A DNA stretch of 64,000 nucleotides, from NCBI RefSeq assembly GCF_900116105.1, contig NZ_FPAC01000001.1, forward strand, positions 1,912,862 to 1,976,861. The letters run 5' to 3'. The stretch is from Paenibacillus sp. 453mf. GTDB taxonomy: Bacteria; Bacillota; Bacilli; Paenibacillales; Paenibacillaceae. Below, in pieces: positions 54,704 to 63,452 of the stretch; position 1 is the stretch's first letter; the number at the start of each line of letters is the position of its first letter. The position numbers and the translations under genes were made by a program. The notes beneath the pieces are model-generated. The model did no database searches, had not been told where the DNA came from, and worked only from the letters and a program-made list of their open reading frames with translations.

Positions 54704-54943
54704 TCATATCCCATAAAATCCAATTAATATTTTGATTTTCTTTTTATCCTTCCCCACAAACTTTATTCCTTCCTTTGAATCAATAACCAGAACGTTCTTC
54801 TATACCCAAATTCGAATATACACCGATTTTAGCTTGAATGGTCGTACAAAGCCTTTAATTTCACTTTCCGATGCATCCTCGTGTTCAAATTCTGTTCTAA
54901 TGAATCATCGATTCCCGAACCCAATTTCCGTATATTTCTTCAA
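54704..54943 (-). pseudogene. DUF3977-like gene with two nonsense codons
   Basis: A TTG start at 54943 with GGAGG 8 nt upstream opens KKYTEIGFGNR, then TGA (54905-54907), then FIRTEFEHEDASESEIKGF and VYIRIWV, then TAG (54800-54802), then KNVLVIDSKEGIKF to the natural stop at 54704. All three parts are in one frame. The order of motifs is that of the small DUF3977 family (about 75-80 residues), whose Trp after FGN-x would be a one-base change from the TGA. Without frameshifts, base-call error is a poor explanation for two stops. Confidence 0.65.
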
Positions 54944-55162
54944 AGTAACAAGCCTCCAAATTCAAAAAATACGATTATCTCTTATAGTTTTATTACAGGT
55001 GCCTTATAGTACTTCTAAGAAGGGATATATTATATTAACTTTAGTATCTATACTAGTAAAAATTGTCTTTTATCAATTATTAATATATGATACGATCCTT
55101 TAGTTGTTAATGAAGGAGGATATTTATGAACGGGTCCGTGGAGATAAGGAGTTTAAACTGAC

Positions 55163-55675
55163 ATGAGTAAGAAAAAAAATTATACAATCATTATTGTTGT
55201 CCTCATAATTCTTGTTCTACTATCGATTATACTTTTGAACGGATATAATAAGGCTAAAAGTGAGGCTAACGCATACTATACTAGTTTTATATCAAGTCTC
55301 CAATCTCTAAATCAGTCCTTAGCTCTTATTGAGGATAGTAAAGAACTGGATGAAACTCCTGTACTGATGGTTGATGTTATTGCTTATATTAATTTGGTAA
55401 ACGATCGATTAGATCTTTTTGTACAAAAAAACACGAATAACTCTCTTGAACTAGCTGAGCTAGATAATGAATTTCATATACTAAAACATGAATATATAGG
55501 TATGGTACGAAATCAAGTTTCAAAGCCAAACGAATCAAACGTCCAAACGAATATTGAGTTAAGAAAACAAGTCCGGTTATTGATGGATGAATTACCAGAT
55601 GAGCTCAACAATACTAGAGATTTTGCTCAGGAATTTAATAGAGTGGCCAAAAAGTTCAGACCTTTCATTTATTAA
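55163..55675 (+). CDS. Membrane-anchored hypothetical protein
   Basis: 170 residues. An N-terminal membrane helix (about 8-26) is followed by a long helical, probably coiled-coil, outside region (KSEANAYYTSFISSLQSL...). AGGAG lies 13 nt before the ATG. Base composition is AT-rich. No family recognised. A terminator follows at once. Confidence 0.55.
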   Translation: MSKKKNYTIIIVVLIILVLLSIILLNGYNKAKSEANAYYTSFISSLQSLNQSLALIEDSKELDETPVLMVDVIAYINLVNDRLDLFVQKNTNNSLELAELDNEFHILKHEYIGMVRNQVSKPNESNVQTNIELRKQVRLLMDELPDELNNTRDFAQEFNRVAKKFRPFIY

Positions 55676-55689
55676 GAGATAAATATGAC

Positions 55690-55733
55690 TACCCTCCAAT
55701 TGAAATTAGAATTCAAACGATTGGAGGGTATTT
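55690..55733 (+). terminator. Terminator after the anchored hypothetical gene
   Basis: An 11-bp perfect stem (TACCCTCCAAT at 55690-55700, complement at 55720-55730) is followed by TTTTATG. Confidence 0.7.
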
Positions 55734-55764
55734 TATGAGAGTCCTTCTACTTAACCATTAATAA

Positions 55765-56634
55765 TTACGAGATCATCGCTTCATTCCATGCCTCATAAAA
55801 TTCCTTTAGAGAGCTATATCTGTCTTGTCTGTCCTTGCTAGTTGCTGTCCGCGCAACATTATACAGTGCTTCACTTGCATCCCATTTCTCCAGGGATCGA
55901 TCGAGCTCTCCACCTAATAACACAAATGCCGTTGCTCCCATGGTATACACATTGGTTCGACTATCAATCTCTGCACCTAATTCAAATTCTTCAGGAGACA
56001 TAAATCTAGATGATCCCCATAGCCTTCCCATCCGATTGTAGAATGGTTTTCTTTGATAATAATCAATATCACAAATTTTAATCTCATCGTTCGCGAAATT
56101 ATATAGCAGACTTCCATCATAAAAATCAATGGCTGTATAGCCCTTTTCCTCTACAAGAACATGAAAGTCAAATATTCGATCTAAGGACAGCAGTCTTTTC
56201 TCGATGGATAAATGCTTAAACTTATAGAATGGAGAGCCAGGATCTATATATTTGGCTGGAGGAGGATATGACCAATGAGAGTGAAGACATTCACCATCAA
56301 ACCAATTGAATATGGCAGCATAGCCTGAATCTACTTCAAAGTGATCAATAAGCTCCACCAGTACCGGATGGCTTAGCTCTTTATACAACGAAATGGCATC
56401 CGCCAATGCAGCGACTGCATCTTGAGGATCTCCATCATATTCCATTGTTCTGACTCCGGCAAACTTCACAAACTTCTTCTGTCCCGCCTGCTCGATGCCG
56501 AAGCTAATATTACCTGAATCCTGCTGATCAAACACCGCAAACACCGTTCCTAGCTGAGTCAACCAACTGAAATCAACTTGTTCCTTGAGGTAAAAGGAAA
56601 CCTGATCTATTTGATAGGCAATAGGACTGTTCAT
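55765..56634 (-). CDS. Serine/threonine protein kinase-like protein
   Basis: 289 residues covering a kinase domain without membrane segment. An ATP Lys lies in KKFVKFAG. The catalytic loop is YTAIDFYDGSLLYN (Asp and Asn kept, the usual HRD His-Arg replaced by Ala-Ile). The metal-binding Asp is in KICDIDYY, and SPEEF stands for the APE motif. The small size resembles a stand-alone or degenerate kinase. GGAGGAG precedes the ATG. Confidence 0.75.
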   Translation of the reverse strand: MNSPIAYQIDQVSFYLKEQVDFSWLTQLGTVFAVFDQQDSGNISFGIEQAGQKKFVKFAGVRTMEYDGDPQDAVAALADAISLYKELSHPVLVELIDHFEVDSGYAAIFNWFDGECLHSHWSYPPPAKYIDPGSPFYKFKHLSIEKRLLSLDRIFDFHVLVEEKGYTAIDFYDGSLLYNFANDEIKICDIDYYQRKPFYNRMGRLWGSSRFMSPEEFELGAEIDSRTNVYTMGATAFVLLGGELDRSLEKWDASEALYNVARTATSKDRQDRYSSLKEFYEAWNEAMIS

Positions 56635-56657
56635 TCTACTCCTCCTGCTCGTGATTA

Positions 56658-56729
56658 CTATTTATCTTCAAGCTTGTTTCCAAATGGATCAATGACGCAG
56701 CATTTCTTCACTGTCCGAAGGAGTGCTTT
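56658..56729 (-). pseudogene. Possible VOC (glyoxalase-type) C-terminal remnant
   Basis: About 23 codons without a start read LRTVKKCCVIDPFGNKLEDK, which has the DPFGN ending typical of VOC-family proteins. Nothing of the rest is seen. Very short, so uncertain. Confidence 0.3.
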
Positions 56730-56770
56730 CTAACCTTAACTAACAACTTCTTTCTATTAAGCTAAATTTG

Positions 56771-57255
56771 TCAAATCCCTAATTGGAGGATACATTTCTC
56801 TTCATCATACGCTTGATTTATCATTCTTATCAGCTTATTCAGGTCCGTGATCAAGTCCTCTTTTACAAACCTTAATCTGTCATATTCTCCATATTCATCA
56901 TTGCTATCCAACGTATAGCTTCCTTTGAGCTCGATCATCTCAGGAGCAAATACAAACAAGTCAACCCAAGCCTGAATTATTCCTCTGAACGTTATTAGAT
57001 CCTGTTTATCAATAATTGTTACTCCGATTCGTGCTTGGATTCCAGCAAGACACCCAATTCAGCGAATCATTCAGATATAAGATGAACTCATCATCAAAAG
57101 AAACATGATCATCATCAGACAACCCCTCCCTATGTAGGTTTCCTTAGGAATCCCAGCTAAAGTTTAAATAGAAAGGAATTAAAGCATCTATATTAATACT
57201 CTCTATAACGAACTCATGCTTTGGCACGTGTCTAATAGCACCTCTTCTCACACAT
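56771..57255 (-). pseudogene. Unrecognised protein gene, nonsense plus frameshift
   Basis: Three stretches of protein-like sequence line up in order. The first (57255-57147) ends in FVIESINIDALIPFYLNFSW and then TAA (57144-57146). The same frame goes on past the stop as LSDDDHVSFDDEFILYLND to about 57050. One base further on, the frame continues with AGIQARIGVTIIDKQDLITF and runs into the open frame ending at 56771 (APEMIELKGSY, RFVKEDLITDLNKLIRMI). Together they make about 160 residues. I do not know the family. No start codon is evident. Confidence 0.5.
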
Positions 57256-57278
57256 ACAATTCTTCTACTCTATTAATT

Positions 57279-57737
57279 TTAGGTGCGTATTAAGCACCGG
57301 AGATCTCTCTTCAAATCTTCAAATACAGGCCTTTGCACTGAGCTTATATCCTCTATCAAAATTTCATCTATGAACTTAAATTCAAGAGTTATCGATTCTT
57401 GGTGGACATCGTTATAAATAAGCGTATTATTGTCCTCGGCAATCCTGCCTTCCAAGTCCGCTTCCGCATTAAAAATAAACATCACAAAAACGACTTCATT
57501 TCCATCCGGATACCTATACTTCATGCGTGCGCCGCTATAAACGGAATAAAGCTCATGCTGTTTCACCAGAAGGCCAGTCTCTTCAAAAACCTCTCTGATC
57601 ATCGTCTCTTCAATAGACTCACCAGCCTCCATTCCGCCGCCAGGGAGGCCCCAATTTCCATAATCCGATCTTTTCTGCATCAATATCCGGCCGAGCTTGT
57701 CTCTTATAATGGCTCCACCTGTTACGATAATTTCCAT
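57279..57737 (-). CDS. Nudix hydrolase
   Basis: About 152 residues from the ATG at 57737. The Nudix box (GX5EX7REUXEEXGU) lies at 34-56 with Arg48, Glu49, Glu52 and Glu53 in place. It cleaves a nucleoside diphosphate linked to another moiety; the substrate is unknown. An in-frame ATG seven codons earlier is possible. Confidence 0.87.
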   Translation of the reverse strand: MEIIVTGGAIIRDKLGRILMQKRSDYGNWGLPGGGMEAGESIEETMIREVFEETGLLVKQHELYSVYSGARMKYRYPDGNEVVFVMFIFNAEADLEGRIAEDNNTLIYNDVHQESITLEFKFIDEILIEDISSVQRPVFEDLKRDLRCLIRT

Positions 57738-57776
57738 CTTCGCTAATCCCTCTCGCATTTCAATTTTGCCCTTATG

Positions 57777-58671
57777 CTAAACCATGATTTTATTATTCAG
57801 AATATAGTTATTATAATAATGTATCGGGCTTGAGACATCACCGGTTAGATTACTTGTAAACACGTGCAGCCAACTGCCTCTGCTGATTAACGAATATGTA
57901 TTGCCCTCCCATGCCCATAGCATAGAATGTCCGATCCTCGTCATTTAAGGTATTCATGTCTTTTAATATCCACCAATGATAGCCATATGACGTTTCTTGT
58001 GCCTCCTGATTTCTTGTTGATTTATCAATCCATTCGGCAGGAATCAGCTGTTTCGATTTCCATTCCCCGTTATGTAAATATAGCAGCCCAAATTTCAGCA
58101 TATCTTCCGTCTTCATTGTCATGCTGAATCCACCGATCGCAATCCCTTGCGCATCCTGATACCAATTAAAATCTTCAATACCTAAAGGTACAAACAAGTT
58201 CTTTTTCGCATAATCGACGGTATTCATTTGTGTGGCCTTCTGTAATATAGCGCTTAACAGATGTGAATTACCACAGCTATATTTCATGTGCTTTCCAGGC
58301 TCCGATTCGACAGGCTGTTCAAGTACAAATTCGACCCAATTCTTTGATGGGATCATCGCTTCATTACCTGGCCATTTCAAGCCAGAGGACATCGTTAGTA
58401 GGTGTTTAATGGTTATGTTCTTCTTAGAGTCATCTATGTCTTCAAAATAATGAGCAATTGAAACATCCTCGTTCTCAATATAGCCCTGCTCCATCGCAAT
58501 ACCACACAATGCGGACGTTATACTTTTGGTAACCGAATTTATCTTGAAGGGTTTCTCTTTTGCTTTCCGGTTTCTGTAATATTCAAATATAACAGACTCG
58601 CCTTCATATACAACACAGCTAACAATCTTATCTTTCTGAACTGCTCTTTCAAGTTCCACCAAATTTCTCAA
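57777..58671 (-). pseudogene. Beta-lactamase-like serine hydrolase, frameshifted near the C-terminus
   Basis: The first 265 codons are intact: SVTK (nucleophile Ser and Lys), YSCGN for the YxN motif and GMGGQYIFVNQQRQL near the end. The open frame then stops at 57850 (AARVYK). In the next frame the family ending continues as VFTSNLTGDVSSPIHYY to a stop at 57777. Removing one base near 57868 joins them (LAAVFTSN). The start is a TTG with AAAGGAG upstream. Loss of the last strand may or may not abolish activity. Confidence 0.75.
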
Positions 58672-58793
58672 TAGAACAACTCCTTTTAGTTCAGTCTATC
58701 AACTTAGCAAATCACTAAATTATACCAATAAAACATAAATATTGTAAGTCAAGAACTGGGCAACATCATAAATCACACCTCTAGCAAGTAAAA

Positions 58794-58838
58794 AAGCACA
58801 CCTAGGATAGACGTTGTAATCTATCTTTCGGCATGCTT
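58794..58838 (-). terminator. Terminator of nasDEF
   Basis: Imperfect 14-bp stem (AAGCATGCC... with ...GGTGTGCTT, inner GATAGA/TCTATC) followed by T-rich sequence in the minus direction, about 40 nt past the nasF stop. Confidence 0.6.
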
Positions 58839-58876
58839 TATGAATTTATCGTTTCTCAACCAACCACTCTTCTTTT

Positions 58877-59659
58877 TTATCCGATCTGCTCCATTCGAGC
58901 TGGAAGCTCCTGCCGTAATTGCAGCAGTTCTTCCCTTACCTTCACAACCTCTCCAATAACGATGAGAGCTGGATTCTCAATACGCTCTACCTTGGCAATC
59001 TCCTCAAGCTGCTCCAAGGTTGTTACCATTACGCGCTCCTGCGACGTGTTACCTCTCTCAATGATGGCAACCGGTGTATCTGTTTTTTTTCCACAAATAA
59101 TCAGCTCCGAGCGAATAGCAGAGATATGACTCACTCCCATATATATAACAAGTGTGTCTACTTGCTTGGCTAGCTGACCTATTCTTTGCTGACCAAGATC
59201 CACTTCCTTCCGGCTTGCCGTTATGCAAGCGAACGAAGTCGCTAGCCCTCGGTGCGTCAGAGGAATCAATGCTGAGCTGCCGGCTCCGATCGCAGAAGTG
59301 ACTCCAGGAATGACTTCATAAGCAATTCCACGTTTGGCCAGTGCGAGAGCTTCTTCCCCGCCACGTCCGAAGACAAAGGGGTCTCCACCTTTTAATCGAA
59401 CAACATAGCTCCCTGCCGATGCATAATCAATAAGCTTCTGCTGTATCTTCTGCTGTGTCATCGCATGAACGCCCGGTGCCTTCCCGCAATAGATTCTTCT
59501 TGCCTCAGGCCTCGCATATCCAAGAATCTCTTCGTTAACTAGACGATCGTACATGATAATATCCGCCTTCTCAATGCACCGAAGCGCCTTTAACGTGAGC
59601 AGCTCGGGGTCACCAGGTCCTGCGCCAACAATGCTTACATGTCCGCTGCTCTTCTTCAT
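58877..59659 (-). CDS. nasF: Uroporphyrinogen-III C-methyltransferase
   Basis: 260 residues, SUMT/CobA type. SAM-dependent methylation gives precorrin-2 for siroheme, the cofactor of the nitrite reductase next door. Signatures: [19 protein letters not shown] at 8-26, [17 protein letters not shown] near 98-114, and a C-terminal VVKVREEL. Its ATG overlaps the nasE stop by four bases. Confidence 0.93.
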   Translation of the reverse strand: MKKSSGHVSIVGAGPGDPELLTLKALRCIEKADIIMYDRLVNEEILGYARPEARRIYCGKAPGVHAMTQQKIQQKLIDYASAGSYVVRLKGGDPFVFGRGGEEALALAKRGIAYEVIPGVTSAIGAGSSALIPLTHRGLATSFACITASRKEVDLGQQRIGQLAKQVDTLVIYMGVSHISAIRSELIICGKKTDTPVAIIERGNTSQERVMVTTLEQLEEIAKVERIENPALIVIGEVVKVREELLQLRQELPARMEQIG

Positions 59660-59970
59660 AGCGTTACATAAACGGCGCCGCTCGCCGGATCGACCTCAAG
59701 TGCATAGGCATTGACCTTGCCCTCATCCGGTGCTTGAACCTCTCCACTGCAGAGATGTACCTTCCAGTCATGAAGCGGGCAGTGCACATTACTGCCGCAT
59801 ACCATACCTTCCGAGAGCTTCCCTCCCTTATGAGGGCATCGGTTTTCGAGCGCCTTGATGGTACCGTCACTCAGCTTGAATAGGGCAACCTCCGTATTCT
59901 CAATCATCACGACTCTTGTACCGAGGACATCAATATCGGATTCGTATGCTACCAAAAATTTCTGGCTCAT
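59656..59970 (-). CDS. nasE: Assimilatory nitrite reductase small subunit (NirD-type Rieske)
   Basis: 104 residues. The Rieske [2Fe-2S] ligands are present: [11 protein letters not shown] and CPLHDWKV (Cys-His and Cys-His). It works with NasD in the NAD(P)H-dependent reduction of nitrite to ammonia. It follows nasD by 24 nt with GGGGGAGA as ribosome site. Confidence 0.93.
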   Translation of the reverse strand: MSQKFLVAYESDIDVLGTRVVMIENTEVALFKLSDGTIKALENRCPHKGGKLSEGMVCGSNVHCPLHDWKVHLCSGEVQAPDEGKVNAYALEVDPASGAVYVTL

Positions 59971-59994
59971 GGCTAATGTCTCCCCCTATTACCC

Positions 59995-62421
59995 CTAATC
60001 GTGTGACAGCTGATAACGATTCAGCGGCTCAAAATTCTTCCGAAGCTCTTTGTTCTCTGCAATCTCTTTCCACGGATCGACCGTGTTGGCTAATGTTTCA
60101 TTAATTCGGGATACGAGCTCGGCTCTAAACTGTGCATCAGCCAATGCTTCCTTGATTGAATCGAGGCCAACTTTTTCGACCCAATCCGAAGTCCTTACTC
60201 CCCAGCTTGCTTGTTCTCTATAATATTGAAGGAATGCGCCAGACCATTCCACGACCTCATCCTCTGTCTTCACTGTACATAACAGCTCCCCGGCTCTAAC
60301 CTTAATCCCGCCGTTACCCCCGACGTAAATCTCCCATGCTCCATCCAACGCAACAACACCAACGTCTTTAATTACAGATTCAGCACAGTTACGGGGGCAA
60401 CCCGATACCGCCATCTTCACTTTGTGTGGAGCATTTAATCGTTCAAATGTCTTTTCAAGCCGGATTCCCATTCCTATAGAGTCCTTGGTTCCAAATCGAC
60501 AGAAGGTTGAACCCACGCAGGTCTTGACCGTCCGAAGTGTTTTACCATAAGCATGACCTGAGGGCATATCGAGATCCTCCCACATACTAGGCAGATCTTC
60601 CTTCTTCACACCAAGCAGATCCAGTCGCTGTCCGCCTGTGAATTTCACCATAGGCACATCATATTTCTCCGCAACCTCAGCAATTCGTTTCAGCTCTCCT
60701 GGAGAAGTAACACCGCCGTATATCCGTGGTACCACTGAGAACGTGCCATCCTTCTGAATATTCGCATGATAACGCTCGTTCGTGAAACGGGACTCCTTCT
60801 GATCTACATATTCGGATGGCCATAGCATGCCAAGATAATAGTTCAGTGCGGGTCTGCATTTCGTACAGCCTTCCGGTTCATTCCAGCCCATGACGTTCAT
60901 GACTTCCTTCACATTTTTCAGGCCCATTTCCTTAATGCCTGCAATAATCTCCTCACGATCAAGTGTTGTACAGGAACAAATCCCTTCCTTCATTCCTGTC
61001 TTCGCTGCATCCCCGGCATAAGCGGTAATCAGTTGTTCGACTATCGGTTTACAGCCGCCGCAAGAAGCGGATGCTTTGGTACAGCCTTTGACTTCAGCAA
61101 CACTATGACACCCCTGACTAACGGCATCTACAATTGTCTGCTTCGTTACGCCGTTACATCCGCAGACGATTTCGTCCATAGGCACATCGAGTATCCTGGC
61201 CCCTGAAGATGCGCTGTCCAGCTTCATACCCAGGAGCAGCTCTTTCTCACGTCCCGCAATCGACTCTCCGTTTCGGATCAGTGAGAACAAGGAAGCTCCT
61301 TCATTCGTATCCCCGAACAATACCGCTCCCACCAGCCGATCACCGCGCAGCACAATTTTTTTGTAGACACCATCAATATCGTCTTGATAACGCAAGGAGC
61401 GGGTGTCGTCTGCATCGAGATAATCACCTGCTGAGAATACATTTACACCGGATACCTTCAGCTTCGTTGAAGTCACTGAACCGTGATACCCTTGATGCTC
61501 CACATTTGCCAAATGCTTAGCCAGGACACTTCCTTGCTCATAGAGCGGCGCAACTAAACCGTACGTTATTCCATTGTGCTCCGCACATTCGCCCACAGCA
61601 TAAACATTCGGGATACTCGTTTCCATACTATCGTTAACGATGATCCCGCGTTTTACAGCAAGTCCCGCACTTTTGGCAAGTGTCACATTAGGAAGAATGC
61701 CGACAGCCATGACAACCAGGTCAGCCGCAAGCTTCTCTCCATCCCGGAATTTAAGTCCACTTACGCGCCTCCGTCCGATTAGCTCTGCCGTTTGCTTATT
61801 CAGCAAGAACTTCATGCCTTGACCTTCTAGCTCCATGCGCAGCATCGTTGAAGCTGGAATATCGAGCTGTCGGTTCATTAGATACTCACTGTTATGAATC
61901 ACCGTAACGTCCATACCCAGATTCAGGAGACCACGTGCAGCTTCAAGACCAAGCAGCCCTCCCCCAATGACTGCGGCCTTCTTATAATTAGCCGAAGCTT
62001 CAAACATCGTTTCGCAGTCCTTCACATCCCGGAAGCCGATAACTCCTTCCTTATCTGCCCCAGGCAGTGGAAGAATGAAGGCTTTAGATCCTGTAGCAAA
62101 AATAAGCTGATCATATGACGCCTCTGCTCCTGATGCGGAAGTTACTGTCTTTTTCATCGTATTCACTTCAATTACAGGATCGCCTGTATATAGGCGGATA
62201 TGATGTTCCTCATACCAAGACCATTCATTAATAATAATGTCATCTACAGAGGTTCCACCTGCAAGTACTGAAGATAACATGATTCTATTGTAATTCGGAT
62301 AAGGTTCCTCCCCGAAGACTGTAATCTCATATTTCTCCGGCGCAAGCTTGAGCAGATGCTCAATGGTTCGAATACCTGCCATCCCGTTTCCGATAAGTAC
62401 TAATTTGCTGCGTTCAGACAT
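59995..62421 (-). CDS. nasD: Assimilatory nitrite reductase large subunit (NirB-type)
   Basis: 808 residues, full NirB length. FAD motif LIGNGMAGIRTIEHLL at the start, NAD motif AVIGGGLLGLEAARGLL near 148, BFD [2Fe-2S] segments (CGCNGVTK, SCGGC; then CSCTTLDRE, GCTKC), then the nitrite/sulfite reductase domain with the [4Fe-4S]-siroheme cysteines in TCVGSTFCRFG and SGCPRNCAES. It reduces nitrite to ammonia in the cytoplasm. It heads nasDEF under the promoter and ANTAR leader upstream. GGGAGAGG precedes the ATG. Confidence 0.95.
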   Translation of the reverse strand: MSERSKLVLIGNGMAGIRTIEHLLKLAPEKYEITVFGEEPYPNYNRIMLSSVLAGGTSVDDIIINEWSWYEEHHIRLYTGDPVIEVNTMKKTVTSASGAEASYDQLIFATGSKAFILPLPGADKEGVIGFRDVKDCETMFEASANYKKAAVIGGGLLGLEAARGLLNLGMDVTVIHNSEYLMNRQLDIPASTMLRMELEGQGMKFLLNKQTAELIGRRRVSGLKFRDGEKLAADLVVMAVGILPNVTLAKSAGLAVKRGIIVNDSMETSIPNVYAVGECAEHNGITYGLVAPLYEQGSVLAKHLANVEHQGYHGSVTSTKLKVSGVNVFSAGDYLDADDTRSLRYQDDIDGVYKKIVLRGDRLVGAVLFGDTNEGASLFSLIRNGESIAGREKELLLGMKLDSASSGARILDVPMDEIVCGCNGVTKQTIVDAVSQGCHSVAEVKGCTKASASCGGCKPIVEQLITAYAGDAAKTGMKEGICSCTTLDREEIIAGIKEMGLKNVKEVMNVMGWNEPEGCTKCRPALNYYLGMLWPSEYVDQKESRFTNERYHANIQKDGTFSVVPRIYGGVTSPGELKRIAEVAEKYDVPMVKFTGGQRLDLLGVKKEDLPSMWEDLDMPSGHAYGKTLRTVKTCVGSTFCRFGTKDSIGMGIRLEKTFERLNAPHKVKMAVSGCPRNCAESVIKDVGVVALDGAWEIYVGGNGGIKVRAGELLCTVKTEDEVVEWSGAFLQYYREQASWGVRTSDWVEKVGLDSIKEALADAQFRAELVSRINETLANTVDPWKEIAENKELRKNFEPLNRYQLSHD

Positions 62422-62471
62422 ATTGTACCTCTCCCTTCCGAAATCCCTCTCTTTATGAACAAAAAATGAAT

Positions 62472-62573
62472 AAAAAAAGCCTGCCGCGCTGTATCAGTGA
62501 ACACAGTTGTTCCCTGAATTTAAGCGAGGTCAGGCTTCGTTGCCATTCCTAGACGAATACGCCATTGTATTCG
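62472..62573 (-). promoter_or_regulatory. ANTAR-responsive antitermination leader of nasDEF
   Basis: In the minus direction P1 is CGAATAC-AATGGC-GTATTCG (62573-62554). P2 is GGC-AACGAA-GCC (62544-62533), closed further out by GG/CC across an internal loop. Both hexaloops have A1 and G4. The 3' arm GCC of P2 is part of the terminator arm AGCCTG (62536-62531), which pairs with CAGGCT (62483-62478); more pairs and a small inner hairpin follow, then seven T (62478-62472). P2 and terminator cannot coexist. Confidence 0.84.
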
Positions 62574-62599
62574 AAGACGTTTATAAATTTGATGTTATT

Positions 62600-62639
62600 A
62601 CTATAATTTGTTTTTTATTTTATGTCAATATACTTTACG
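62600..62639 (-). promoter_or_regulatory. nasD promoter with overlapping GlnR/TnrA-type box
   Basis: In the minus direction TTGACA (62628-62623), a 17-nt spacer and TATAGT (62605-62600). CGTAAAGTATATTGACA (62639-62623) fits TGT-N-A-N7-T-N-ACA with one mismatch and covers the -35. It is nearly identical to the corresponding sequences before nasA and nasB. Confidence 0.75.
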
Positions 62640-62843
62640 CAATGATCCATATTACATTAATATATACGAATATCAAACCGAATCGACGTAAGGTTATCTC
62701 ACAATTTTCATGATACAGTGCGATTTTTCACAAAATAAGAATTGCTTTTTGGAAACAAACAAGAGAAAATAAACAAAATGATGAAACGGAACCAGTTCAT
62801 GGTATTACGATTTTTCAACATATAAGGGGGTGCCTAGGCTTCC

Positions 62844-63431
62844 ATGCGTTCTTTATTACTTGTAGAAACCCATGTCCAAGATGCCCGCCTGTCAGAAGAG
62901 CATACTCGTCCCGAATCCCTGCTGGAGTCAAGTGGCTATCTTGTTCTCGCTGCGGGTAATGAAGCCGACATCCATACTCATATATCCAGAGCAGAAGCAG
63001 CCGTATTGCACCTGCCTGTATACGAGATTGAGTCGTGGAGTGAGAAGCTCATTCAAATTAAACCACTGCCTCTCTTGTGGTGGTGTAGCTCCGATGCCGC
63101 TAGTGCTTCCATTACTTCCTGTGAAGTCGAGGCGCCGATCGATGGAATATTGACTCCTACCATGAAGGAGCATGAGCTCGATTGGACGCTGCATTTTAGC
63201 GAGAAGCGCTTTTTCGAAAGACAAGAATGGGCAAGTGAACGCAAACAACTGCTCGCTAGGATCGAAGATCGTAAATGGATTGACATGGCAAAAGGAATCC
63301 TCAGTGATATTAATCGGATAAGTGAATCTGAAGCTTATGACCTGCTCCGCAAAAAGGCGATGAATGAACGTAAACGGATCGTTGACGTCGCTATCTCCAT
63401 CGTAAAAGCTCATCAAATGCTTAAAGCTTAA
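62844..63431 (+). CDS. ANTAR-domain antiterminator with degenerate receiver domain
   Basis: 195 residues. The C-terminal ANTAR domain (about 135-193) shows LLARIEDRKWIDMAKGIL and AYDLLRKKAMNERKRIVD, the three-helix RNA-binding pattern. The N-terminal 120 residues have the outline of a response-regulator receiver (LLLVET at strand 1, AAVLHLP at strand 3) but lack the acidic pocket and the phospho-acceptor Asp, so phosphorylation is unlikely. It is a NasT/NasR-like regulator by domain. Targets are the three nas leaders in this window. AGGGGGTG lies 12 nt before the ATG. No nitrate-sensor domain (NIT) or NasS gene is seen here. Confidence 0.88.
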   Translation: MRSLLLVETHVQDARLSEEHTRPESLLESSGYLVLAAGNEADIHTHISRAEAAVLHLPVYEIESWSEKLIQIKPLPLLWWCSSDAASASITSCEVEAPIDGILTPTMKEHELDWTLHFSEKRFFERQEWASERKQLLARIEDRKWIDMAKGILSDINRISESEAYDLLRKKAMNERKRIVDVAISIVKAHQMLKA

Positions 63432-63452
63432 GCTTCGTAAGGAGGTAACCCT

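Noticed and set aside
54732-55103. 123-codon open frame on the plus strand
   Set aside because: Composition is that of translated AT-rich noncoding DNA, it has no ribosome site, and the opposite strand carries the DUF3977-like remnant.
40914-58671. All frameshifts as plain sequencing error
   Set aside because: Some indels lie near short base runs and could be errors, but nonsense codons (DUF3977-like, unknown at 57144, DinB) and truncated fragments cannot be explained this way, so decay is the better general reading.
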